This document shows positions 1 through 7,498 of a stretch of 10,525 nt of DNA, piece by piece (position 1 is the first letter of the stretch; each line of letters starts with the position of its first letter). The stretch comes from Actinomortierella ambigua (lineage: Eukaryota > Mortierellomycota > Mortierellomycetes > Mortierellales > Mortierellaceae), in assembly GCA_016098155.1 (NCBI GenBank), contig JAAAJB010000858.1, forward strand, positions 1 through 10,525. The letters run 5' to 3'. The notes beneath the pieces were generated by a model that was given only the letters and a program-made list of their open reading frames with translations, ran no database searches and was not told the origin of the DNA. The translations under genes were made by a program, and so were the position numbers.

Positions 1-13
1 CACCTAAGCCTTT

Positions 14-20
<7 letters not shown>

Positions 21-60
<40 letters not shown>
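21..60. repeat. CT microsatellite, (CT)20
   Basis: Twenty uninterrupted CT units lie beyond the 3' end of the transporter reading frame (GA repeat on the coding strand). Length is likely to vary between strains. Confidence 0.97.
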
Positions 61-63
<3 letters not shown>

Positions 64-186
64 CATCTGCTTCAAGGCGCGCCACTAAACGTTTGAGAAT
101 AATTACTTTCTTGACGAAAGAAACTAGCTACGTTTGCTAGACTAGTATGCTATTGTACAATGGTAGGAATGGGGAATAAAAAAGAC

Positions 187-2686
187 TTACGGCCGGCTGT
201 TCTCATCAGAGGGTGGCCGGCCATCGCTGCTGCTTGTCACAACCATCTCTAACCGTCCACCATCGCGATCATTATAATCGTCGTCGTCCTCACCGCCACC
301 CAGCGACTCATAGGCACCACGGTCCACACTGACAGCAGACGACGCAAGTCCACCGGCAGCGGCATTGGAGACACCCTTCAGGCCGCCAGCGTTGCCCGAG
401 GCACTCGACGACGAAGAAGACGAGGACGGAGCATTGTACAGGTGCAGTGCATAGCAACAACCCACACATCCAATGAAGAACAACACCGTAAGCTTGTCGC
501 TGAACAGGAGCCAGCCCACCAGCGCAGCAAAGAACATCGACATGGAGGATGCATAGACCTTGGTAATCGATCCCGAAAACTTGATGATGGCCGAGGTCAC
601 CAGGCCCAACGATGCATAGGCCATCACGACAAACAAGTGAATCAGAGCCATGTCGGAAAAGAAGCCGCCATCGCCCTCCACACTGCCACCACCAGCAGCT
701 GTACCCGCACCTGTTGCCGTCGCTGCAGGTGGGGACGACACCAAGTAGGTGATGCCGTTAAAGAGGATGCCAAACATGTACAGCTTCATGTTCTGCAGAT
801 GGATCGACTCGTCGCCAAACCGATCCTTCATCACATACTCGGAGAAGACCGCCGCCGCTGCCGACAACGAGCAAAACAGAATCATGAGCAAGAACGCCTG
901 CACAGAGATCGCCAACGAGATGCCCTTCTCCAGATCAATCTGCGAAATCGCCGTCGCCACAAACAACAACCCCAACGAGATCCATTGCTTCGTGCTCAGA
1001 TGCCGCCGCAGGAACCAGTACGAAAACAGACCCGTTGTCAAAATCTTGAGGTTCGAAAGCACCACATATGTCGGCGCCGGCATCAACGACAGCAACACAA
1101 ACGTCAGGTTGTTGTTGAAAAAGTAAATCGCTCCCGGCACTGCAAACAACAGAATCGGTGGGAATCCATTGCATCCCTTGCTTTCCGTACCACTACTGCT
1201 GTTGTTGTTGTTATTGTGTGCTGCCGTGGATCCCATTTGATTGCCTGCGCGCTGCTTACGCGACTTGGACATCACAGGCGAGTCGACAACCGTTGCTGAA
1301 GACGATGACGCAGTCGACGAAGAAGAGGAGGACAAAGAACGCGACCGTTTTTCCTTGGTAGTGTCGGTGCCAGTGGTGGTGCTAGTGGTGATGGTGGTGG
1401 TGCTAGGGCGATGATCCTCGTCCTCATCATCGCTCGAGTCGACTTCGCTGTCGACAAGCTGGTGGTGCTCTATGATGGCGTGGGCCGAGTCTTCCAGATC
1501 CAGATTGTCCGATCGCCCTTTGCCACATGCGCAGCGCCCCTTGCAGCGACGCCACCGCAAGTTGCTCAAACCAACAACAGTCTTGCGCTCAAAACAGAGT
1601 AGGGTATACGAAACTAGATAGAGCATACAATACGTCAGGAAGGTCATGGTAGAGCAACAAAAGAGGTTAGGTGGAGGCGAATCATGTTGAGCGCATAGGC
1701 ACTAAGAGAGGAACGGCACTGCATAAAAAAGTGGTGAGCAAAGGGGGGGCAAGGGCTACCCCTGTCAATGGAGAGTCAATATATTGCCATTAAAGAAAGA
1801 GAACAAAGCCGACGCCGCGACAGTAGAACAGATAGCCCTCCCCTGGCTGGCTCAACTGGACCAGGGGCAGGGGGGGGGGGCGTAACAAAAGCCAAAGACG
1901 AAAACTCAACGGATACGAAAAAGGATTACTGCTCACTCGACCTCAACAACGCCATTTTTAGAATGGGGGTGGAGAGGACAAGGGGAGCATGTATCTCTTC
2001 TTCTCAAGCAACAGCTTTTTTTTCATACTCATGGAGGATAGACTAGAAAAAAAATGACAACATTGTAGTCATTGCAGGAAGAAAGGGGGAGGAGGAAGGG
2101 GGGAGAGAGGAGGGCGATGCCATGTCTAGCCCAGCCTTTTGCTGTCACTCGACCACCCACGAAAGGGTTGTTTGTGCGGAATTAATTTAGGAAGCATGTT
2201 GAACAAAAAAAAAACGCCTTGCGCAAGGTTGGCTGGGTCTTATTGAAGGGAAGACAAAGAGGCGAGGTCGGCTGAGGGGGAGTTATTTGCGTCGGCGAAT
2301 AGAATGGTGTGTGGAACAGTAACAGATTTGCTCACACTACCCTAAAACCATGCTCAAGCAACGGGAATCCACACATCTACCCATGACAAGCACAAAAGGG
2401 GGAGAGAGATAGAGCAGGGGTGGTGGAGCAGAGGACTAGAAGGAAGAGAATGTATGTGCGGGTGTGTTGGGTTGGGTTGGGGTGTGAGTCTGTATAAGAC
2501 ACACTTACTCAGTAACTTGAGGAGCTCGGAGAGAAAGAGGAGCTTGGCCGAGCTGGGGTGGGGAGCAGGGCGGTTGTTGGCGAGCTTGACCAGGATAGAC
2601 TCGGATGACTGGAAGATGCACAGCAAGAAGCCAAGCAAGAACGTCAAGCCCATTGCCCGCACTGCTGCTTGAAGTCGCTGCAGCAT
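187..2686 (-). CDS. Nucleotide-sugar transporter, SLC35A-like (two exons: 2686-2509 and 1613-187)
   Basis: This is a multipass Golgi/ER membrane protein expected to exchange a nucleotide sugar for the matching nucleoside monophosphate; the sugar cannot be read from sequence. Splicing 2509 to 1613 joins a phase-1 codon and gives about 534 residues. Exon 1 encodes TM1 (around residues 14-35, with FQSSESILVKLANN) and the start of TM2 (FLSELLKLL). Exon 2 resumes with ISYTLLCFE, so TM2 is continuous across the junction. The family signature is clear: NNNLTFVLLSL, then the SNLKILTTGLFSYWFL block, later SEYVMKD and QNMKLYMFG, and SAIIKFSGSITKVYASSMSM near the C-terminus. Oddities are a long hydrophilic Asp/Ser/Thr/Asn-rich insert between TM2 and TM3 (about residues 77-165), a Gly/Ala luminal loop, and a Ser/Asp-rich tail. 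The start at 2686 is the first in-frame Met before TM1; an alternative Met lies at 2653, and an upstream exon cannot be excluded. The stop at 189-187 overlaps a splice donor, so the 3' end is uncertain. Confidence 0.85.
1614..2508 (-). other. Intron of the nucleotide-sugar transporter gene (895 nt)
   Basis: Read on the minus strand, the donor is GTAAGT (2508-2503) and the acceptor is CTATCTAG (ending at 1614). A CTGAC branch-point match lies at about 1638-1634, roughly 20 nt before the acceptor. Both sites are phase 1, and the join keeps the TM2 helix unbroken, which argues against a further exon inside. The length is much greater than the 106-nt intron of the DUF4246 gene. It contains a G10 run (1870-1879), several A-runs and a G-quadruplex-like stretch at 2460-2482. 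A 92-codon plus-strand reading frame at 1768-2046 shows no recognisable features. Confidence 0.75.
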
Positions 2687-2742
2687 GGAATAGGTGTCCC
2701 TTGGTGGGTGTGCTGAGGAGAGTGGGGAAGAAGAGTTGCTGG

Positions 2743-2748
2743 ATATAT
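2743..2748 (-). promoter_or_regulatory. TATA-like element upstream of the nucleotide-sugar transporter
   Basis: ATATAT lies about 57-62 nt upstream of the chosen ATG (2686). A CTCCTCAG acceptor-like site at 2720-2713 lies between them, so this could instead fall inside a 5' intron. It is a positional guess only. Confidence 0.3.
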
Positions 2749-3120
2749 GGATGGGGTGTGCACTCAGTAATATACTTGATGAGAGAAGGGAGGATCCAGT
2801 GGGGAGAGAGGACACACGAGGAATAGGAGGTGGAAGAAGAAGAAGTCAAGGATAAGGAGGAAGAGAGAGTTGGACGCGATACAACAGACAAAAGACACCT
2901 TAATCTGACTGATCCAGAAAGGGATGAATGAACAACACACGACAATGAAAGGGGGAGAAGGATGTCGAGAATGCTCCGAGAAGGAAAGAGTCAATGACGA
3001 CCTTGCTCTTGCACAGTTAACAAGGAAGGGTCGAGGGTCGAGAGAGGATACAGTGTCGCAGTTGTTGCACTGAATTTCAGGAACAGACAGGCGAAGCACA
3101 GCAGCACAAGGATCAAACTA

Positions 3121-3165
3121 AGGAGAGAGGAGAGGAGAGAGAGAGAGAGAGGGGGGGGTGGGGGA
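3121..3165. repeat. GA microsatellite followed by a G-rich run
   Basis: A GA-rich stretch with several uninterrupted GA repeats runs directly into G8, T and G5. It is low-complexity DNA in the intergenic region upstream of the transporter. Confidence 0.85.
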
Positions 3166-3564
3166 AGAGTGCGTGCGCGTGTGAGTGAAAGACAAGACAG
3201 GTAGTTGGGGTAAGATGGGAGGAAAGGATGGACCCAGCATGGACGAGGCTGGAAATGTGGGGGGTCGTGGACAGCGGGAGTGACAAAGGGAAGAAAAAGA
3301 GCAAGAGAAAGAAAAGAGTTTCCACAACGTTCAAACCGGGATCCTGCTGATGAGGAGCGGAGGCACTGGATCCCTGCCACGCCACGAGACTGTTGCAAGC
3401 TTCTTTTCTTTGACCGCCGCACCCGCTCACTGCTGTATGGAATAATGTACATACACATGGAGTAGTCTTGTCTCTTGGGTTCCTTCCCTTGCTCACACCT
3501 AATTTGACAACACAATAATTAAAGTCAACCCTGGTAAGAGGTTTTTGGTCTCATCTGTCTCCCC

Positions 3565-3587
3565 CTCAGCCAATTTGGTTGGCTGAG
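3565..3587. promoter_or_regulatory. Perfect 9-bp dyad with a 5-nt spacer
   Basis: CTCAGCCAA is followed by TTTGG and then TTGGCTGAG, a perfect inverted repeat with 9-bp arms. The left arm and spacer include a CCAAT pentamer. It lies in the divergent intergenic region about 880 nt from the transporter ATG and 1.1 kb from the ferroportin ATG. It could be a binding site for a dimeric regulator or a CCAAT-type element. The symmetry is seen directly; the function is inferred. Confidence 0.4.
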
Positions 3588-4080
3588 CGCCTCGTTTCTT
3601 CTAGACTTTCTTAATGGCAGCAGCGCTCTTTCTCCATTAGAGAGAATCAAAAAGTACCCCTGCAGAATGTCGTCGGCCTGATGGCAGTGTTCTACCTACT
3701 ATATTTCTCATCCCTGCTGCCCAACGCGTTATGCTGTAGTAGTTCTCCTTTCTTATAGGCGTCTAAACATCACAGCACATGAAAAATCCGCACTGGACCC
3801 TTGAAACCAATACGTCGATCCTATTCTCCACCGTCTGGCGAATGACTGGGTCTAACAAGACACCATCAGACCCACCATTCTTTGGAAGCTCTGAACCCAG
3901 CCAGATCTCACCAGCTCCACTGAGAGGCTGGACCGAGGGCACTGGGAGACCAACCCTTTCGCCCCTTCTCTCTCTCACACACGCACACCTCACACGCTCT
4001 CTTGCAGTCCATTTAATTGCCGACAACGCTTTGAGATGGAAAGGAAAAGAAGGGATAGACACTCGTGTTTGCCTCAACAA

Positions 4081-4094
4081 GTTGCCTCGGCAAC
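4081..4094. promoter_or_regulatory. X-box-like palindrome (RFX-family consensus)
   Basis: GTTGCC, two bases (TC), then GGCAAC match the RFX X-box consensus GTNRCC-N(0-3)-RGYAAC at every position. RFX proteins, including yeast Crt1/Rfx1, bind such sites as dimers. It sits about 605 nt upstream of the ferroportin ATG, so it may control that gene. The match is direct; occupancy and target are inferred. Confidence 0.4.
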
Positions 4095-4421
4095 AAGATC
4101 CTCTTCAATGAACGTAAGGCTCGCTGAACTTAAACTCCGAGATATTATGAACCAAGGGTGCTTTCTTTTCATTAGAGACAAGTCAATTTCCATTTACGGA
4201 TTCTGCACGAAGGCATTTTGGTCGTAGTAAAACGGAGACATCCGACCCAACTTTGAGACTCCGGGCAGACCCTTTCCCTGAAAGGCATAGTATAGTGCGT
4301 GCTGTCCCCATCGCCAGAAGACTTTACGCGCGTCTACTTGTAGAGCCAGCCACTCGTATCTGGACCCCACTACATTGGTCTTGAGGAAAGTTCCTCTAAC
4401 GATGAAGGCACAACGCGTGCC

Positions 4422-4438
4422 AAAAAAAAAAAAAAAAA
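4422..4438. repeat. A17 homopolymer
   Basis: Seventeen consecutive A bases are preceded by GCGTGCC. The reverse complement reads T17 followed by GGCACGC, which recurs at 10086-10113. Confidence 0.97.
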
Positions 4439-4657
4439 TGTGACTGTGACGAATGAAGGGAGTACAATAGGGTTGTTGGGGGAAGGGGAAATTGGATGGA
4501 GGACCCACAAAGACGATGACAGAATCTCGTGGCATTCCTGATGCTGGCTCAGGACATTCCCTCCATGTTATTGTGGGAAGTACATGTAAGCTACCGTGTC
4601 ATTTTCATGGTAGTTGGTATGTAGTTGTCCAACGGTGTGGAGAAACTGACTTTGGCC

Positions 4658-4665
4658 TTATATAC
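4658..4665 (+). promoter_or_regulatory. TATA box of the ferroportin-like gene
   Basis: TTATATAC lies about 35-42 nt upstream of the ATG at 4700 and is followed by a C/T-rich tract (4665-4698) typical of fungal start regions. This implies a very short leader. It also argues against using the in-frame Met at 4625, which lies upstream of the box. Confidence 0.55.
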
Positions 4666-4699
4666 CCCCTTCTTCCCCCTCTCTCTGTCTCTCGTTCTG

Positions 4700-6133
4700 A
4701 TGATAGCGGATCAAAACACCGAGCCCCCTGAGGCCATTGGTTCTCCATCATTGCCTGTCTCAATTGGCTCTCCAGCAAGGACGTTCTTCAATATCCACCG
4801 CAAGCTATATCTCTCACACATGCTCACATCATGGGTGGATCGGTCCTTTGAATTTGCCTCTTTCCTCCTCATCTCCAAGGTCTACACCAGCTCGCTGCTT
4901 CAAGCATCCGCTTATGGCCTGACCACCACACTAATGGCTTTGATCTTCAGCAACCGCATCGGCAACTGGATCAATATCCTTTCGCGACTCAACACGTACA
5001 GGATCACCCTCTTCGCCCAAAAGGCCAGCATCATCGTCAGCGTGCTTTTATTCCACTTCCTGGATAAGAACAAGGGCAGCGCCAAAGGCGCGGTCGAATC
5101 TATCACCTTCGCCTCCATCGTGATTCTTGGTTGTTCACTGAAACTGGCCTTCATTGGAAACAGCATTGCGATCGAGAGGGACTGGGCCATGATCATCTCA
5201 GACGGCCATCTTGAACAACTTCTACCGACCATGCGACGAATCGATCTTGTCTGCAAGACCGTGTCTCCCATCTTTATCGGATATCTTGCAGATGCTGGAT
5301 CGTTGGTCATCACCCTCGTTATCTGCTGCTGGACTGCCCTCTCTACCATACTGGAGTATGCTCTGGTCAGCCAGGTCCACCGTGATGTCCCTCGTTTAGC
5401 TGATCGAGCACCCTACCAAGCGAGCAGTCCTACAATAGCCATGTCGTCATCTGGAGAACAAGAAGACTGCATAGAAGAAACAGTCGACAAGGGCAATGCA
5501 GCGTCGGCCGTTGGCTTTCGCGAATACCTGCGCCACAAGTCGTTTCCGCTCACACTATCCATCGCCCTGTTGTATATCAACGTGCTCTCCTTTGGCGGTC
5601 CCATGACCGCGTACCTCGTGCTGATCGGCTATAGCAGCGGCTTTCTTGGCATCATGAAGGCCTTGGCAGGCGTCGTTGGCGTTGCCGGAACATTTGCCCA
5701 ACCGCTGTTATCCAAGAGGTTTGGAAACATACGCACAGGGCTATGGTCTGTGTGGCAACTAGCCTTCATGCTTGGATTGGTAGTCATAGCCCTCTCCAAT
5801 AAGATTGACAGCCAGACGGTGACCTCGATTTTGCTCTTTGGAGGCATGGCTGTGAGTCGTCTTGGGCTATGGATATTCGACATTTCTGGAAGTCTGATCC
5901 TACAAGAGTTCACGGCAGCGGAGCACATTACCAGCATTGCCGGCTGGCAGTATAGCATGTGCAATCTTTTTGATTTACTGCAATACGTGCTGACAATCGT
6001 CGTGTCGGATCCGAGATTGTTTATCGTCCCAGCATCCGTTTCTCTCGGCTTTATTGTTGCTGCTGCTGTGGTTTATTCCTCTGTTGCATGGAGAGAGCGG
6101 GGACACTTGTTCCATAAGCTCAAGCTAAAGTAG
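4700..6133 (+). CDS. Ferroportin-like iron/metal exporter (SLC40 family)
   Basis: This is an MFS-fold membrane transporter of about 477 residues, somewhat shorter than animal ferroportins, predicted to export ferrous iron or related divalent metals from the cytosol. TM1 holds SWVDRSFEFASFLL (residues 44-57), matching the animal GDRMWHFA segment. The N-lobe continues with YGLTTTLMALIFSNRIGNW, IERDW (158-162) and TMRRIDLVCKTVSP (177-190), all hallmark ferroportin motifs. A hydrophilic loop (about 235-270) links to the C-lobe, starting at GFREYLRHKSFPL and including NVLSFGGPMTAY (294-305), FGNIRTGLW and the final helices. Residue D47 equals human D39, whereas H43, C326 and H507 are replaced by E51, G300 and Q428. 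Loss of the Cys fits the absence of hepcidin in fungi. The reading frame is uninterrupted, with no intron. Start 4700 was chosen for its position just after a TATA box and pyrimidine tract. Confidence 0.87.
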   Translation: MIADQNTEPPEAIGSPSLPVSIGSPARTFFNIHRKLYLSHMLTSWVDRSFEFASFLLISKVYTSSLLQASAYGLTTTLMALIFSNRIGNWINILSRLNTYRITLFAQKASIIVSVLLFHFLDKNKGSAKGAVESITFASIVILGCSLKLAFIGNSIAIERDWAMIISDGHLEQLLPTMRRIDLVCKTVSPIFIGYLADAGSLVITLVICCWTALSTILEYALVSQVHRDVPRLADRAPYQASSPTIAMSSSGEQEDCIEETVDKGNAASAVGFREYLRHKSFPLTLSIALLYINVLSFGGPMTAYLVLIGYSSGFLGIMKALAGVVGVAGTFAQPLLSKRFGNIRTGLWSVWQLAFMLGLVVIALSNKIDSQTVTSILLFGGMAVSRLGLWIFDISGSLILQEFTAAEHITSIAGWQYSMCNLFDLLQYVLTIVVSDPRLFIVPASVSLGFIVAAAVVYSSVAWRERGHLFHKLKLK

Positions 6134-6453
6134 TTTGAACAGCTGTACCTATATATAAAAATTTATATTGACCTGCAACAGCAGCGGTAACCACCATGAA
6201 TAAGCGCGTGTGCACTGATATATGATGCTGTTGAATAGAGAAAAGGAGAGGAACGAAAAGAACGGTGTGAGAGTACACAGAGAATCAAGGCCATATTTTT
6301 GGTGAACAGGCAGACTATGCAGACAAGCTGAATGGCAGTACTTTGGTAGCCCCTCCCTCTAACATATAAACCCACATGGGCCAGCATTGACCATGTCCAG
6401 CACTTGGATGAGTTGCCACCAAAAATAATTTTCTGGGGAGCCTCTATTTGTTA

Positions 6454-6991
6454 TCTGCCCCTCATCAAGGAAGCTCCCTTCGTCCCAAATAGCCTTATAT
6501 GGAAGGTGGGGTTCATGCCCTCCCGTCCCTCTCGTATGATCTACCCATGTCTCGCTTCATCTCCTCCTCCTGATCCCCTCATTCGCTTTCCCTCACTCGC
6601 CCCTGTAGCTACAATACCCGGCACAAGGCAGCGGTCATGTCTAATAGATAGAAAAGAACATTTCCAGCACGCTTTTAAGTATCTCACGCAGTTCTTAAAG
6701 ATCAAGCAATCGAGCAAGGACATGGACAAGGATAGGGATGATGCACCCGCTCCTAGGTACGAAAGGGAGTCTCGACGCGGTTCGTGGCTGCATAGCTGCG
6801 ATTCCTCTTCTGCCGATGATGGACGCGTGCACGAATAAAAGAGTGCTGCAAATTTATCTCTCTCTCTAATTATTAGACCTGGTGAGGTTACTGCAAGGAT
6901 GACTGAGGGAAAGCGAATGGGGTATGAGGAGGAGGAGATGGGGCGTGATATAGGTACGAAGCGAGCTTCCTTGGTGAGGGGAGATACCCAC
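6454..6991. repeat. Diverged long inverted repeat, possible fold-back or MITE-like relic
   Basis: The left arm (about 6454-6622, plus strand) resembles the reverse complement of the right arm (about 6878-6991). The outer block of about 31 nt (left arm from ATCTGCCCC; right arm from ATCTCCCC) differs at only three positions. An inner block shares CATCTCCTCCTCCT and ATTCGCTTTCCCTCA, then decays. The left arm carries about 59 nt that the right arm lacks. The centre is about 255 nt with no obvious gene. Both arms are open in corresponding frames, giving similar peptides (KEAPFVP and IRFPS against KEARFVP and IRFPS). I could not identify target-site duplications or a transposase. Confidence 0.5.
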
Positions 6992-7221
6992 CCAGCCCCT
7001 CTAGAGAATGTGCCGAAAGCCAATTTCAATGGTTGCATCACAATTTTGTCTCTACACTGGCGATGGCACCCTGACATAAGCAGACCAATCTGACACGAGT
7101 AGCCGCTGCCAGCCGGGCACCGCCCTTTTGATTTCTTTCGCACCCTCCCTCGATTAGTGCCATCTTTTGTGTATGCATACGCCTCTTGGCATCCTGGCAG
7201 CAGATAGCGCCAAAAGACACC

Positions 7222-7379
7222 TTGCCACTTCGACATGAAGGCTGACTGGTGCATCATTAAAAAGAGTGAATAAAGTACACCGGGCTCTGTCCGTGTGTCT
7301 GTTTGCCACTGGAGATGCATGACCTTCCATCAGTGTATTTCGGTTACTGAACAAACTTTGTTTGGAGTGAGTGGCAAAC
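7222..7379. promoter_or_regulatory. Three copies of TTGCCACT upstream of the DUF4246 gene
   Basis: TTGCCACT occurs at 7222-7229 and 7303-7310 and in reverse orientation at 7370-7377. The last two are part of a perfect 10-bp inverted pair, GTTTGCCACT (7301-7310) and AGTGGCAAAC (7370-7379). A smaller hairpin, CAAAC-TTT-GTTTG, sits between them (7352-7364). The cluster ends about 25 nt before the TATA-like box, as expected for upstream activating sites. The regulator is unknown. Confidence 0.4.
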
Positions 7380-7402
7380 CTTCGTAGCGCTCGTAGTCAC
7401 AC

Positions 7403-7411
7403 ATTTAAATA
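7403..7411 (+). promoter_or_regulatory. TATA-like box of the DUF4246 gene
   Basis: ATTTAAATA lies about 90 nt upstream of the ATG and is followed by a C/T-rich leader (about 7422-7498). It is the only AT-rich core-promoter candidate close to the start. Confidence 0.4.
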
Positions 7412-7498
7412 GTAGGAAATTCCCTCCTTTTTTTGTATTTCCACATTTTCCTCACAATCTCATCTCCCACGACACACTTATCCCACGCTCAACCCACC

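Larger units (their letters stand above)
2687..4699. other. Divergent intergenic region between the transporter and ferroportin genes
   Basis: I find no convincing protein-coding gene in these 2 kb. The left part (2800-3320) is strongly purine-biased on the plus strand, with GA runs that create long spurious reading frames rich in Ser, Leu and Pro on the minus strand. The middle (3480-4100) is of mixed composition and holds a perfect dyad (3565-3587) and an X-box-like palindrome (4081-4094). The right part contains an A17 run (4422-4438) and then the ferroportin core promoter. A minus-strand frame open from 4535 to 4194 has a protein-like composition but no plausible start or identifiable domain. 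The region presumably carries promoters for both flanking genes. Confidence 0.6.
6134..7498. other. Intergenic region between ferroportin and the DUF4246 gene
   Basis: No gene is supported here. An AT-rich segment just after the ferroportin stop (6150-6172) probably belongs to its 3' end. A long imperfect inverted repeat occupies 6454-6991. From about 7200 onward the sequence looks like a promoter, with repeats of an 8-mer and a TATA-like box. A 259-codon minus-strand frame (7320-6541) spans the inverted repeat but shows no domain and is probably fortuitous. Confidence 0.6.

Noticed and set aside
442..1299. 285-codon plus-strand frame
   Set aside because: It is antisense to the transporter exon. 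Its Arg/His/Gln-rich composition is the mirror of hydrophobic codons on the real strand, and it has no domain.
1768..2046. 92-codon plus-strand frame inside the transporter intron
   Set aside because: It is low-complexity, crosses a G10 run and has no motif. A nested gene cannot be supported.
2991..3515. Overlapping minus-strand frames rich in Ser, Leu and Pro
   Set aside because: They come from GA/CT low-complexity DNA, which lacks stops in several frames at once. No domain is visible.
4122..4133. CGCTGAACTTAA, identical to a stretch at the 5' end of large-subunit rRNA
   Set aside because: The match stops after 12 bases, and the flanking sequence does not resemble rRNA. Treated as chance.
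4625..4699. Upstream in-frame Met for ferroportin (adds 25 residues)
   Set aside because: The extension covers the TATA box and the pyrimidine tract, so it is probably not in the mRNA.
6541..7320. 259-codon minus-strand frame
   Set aside because: It spans both arms of the inverted repeat and C/T-rich DNA and has no recognisable motif or promoter. It is probably a chance frame.
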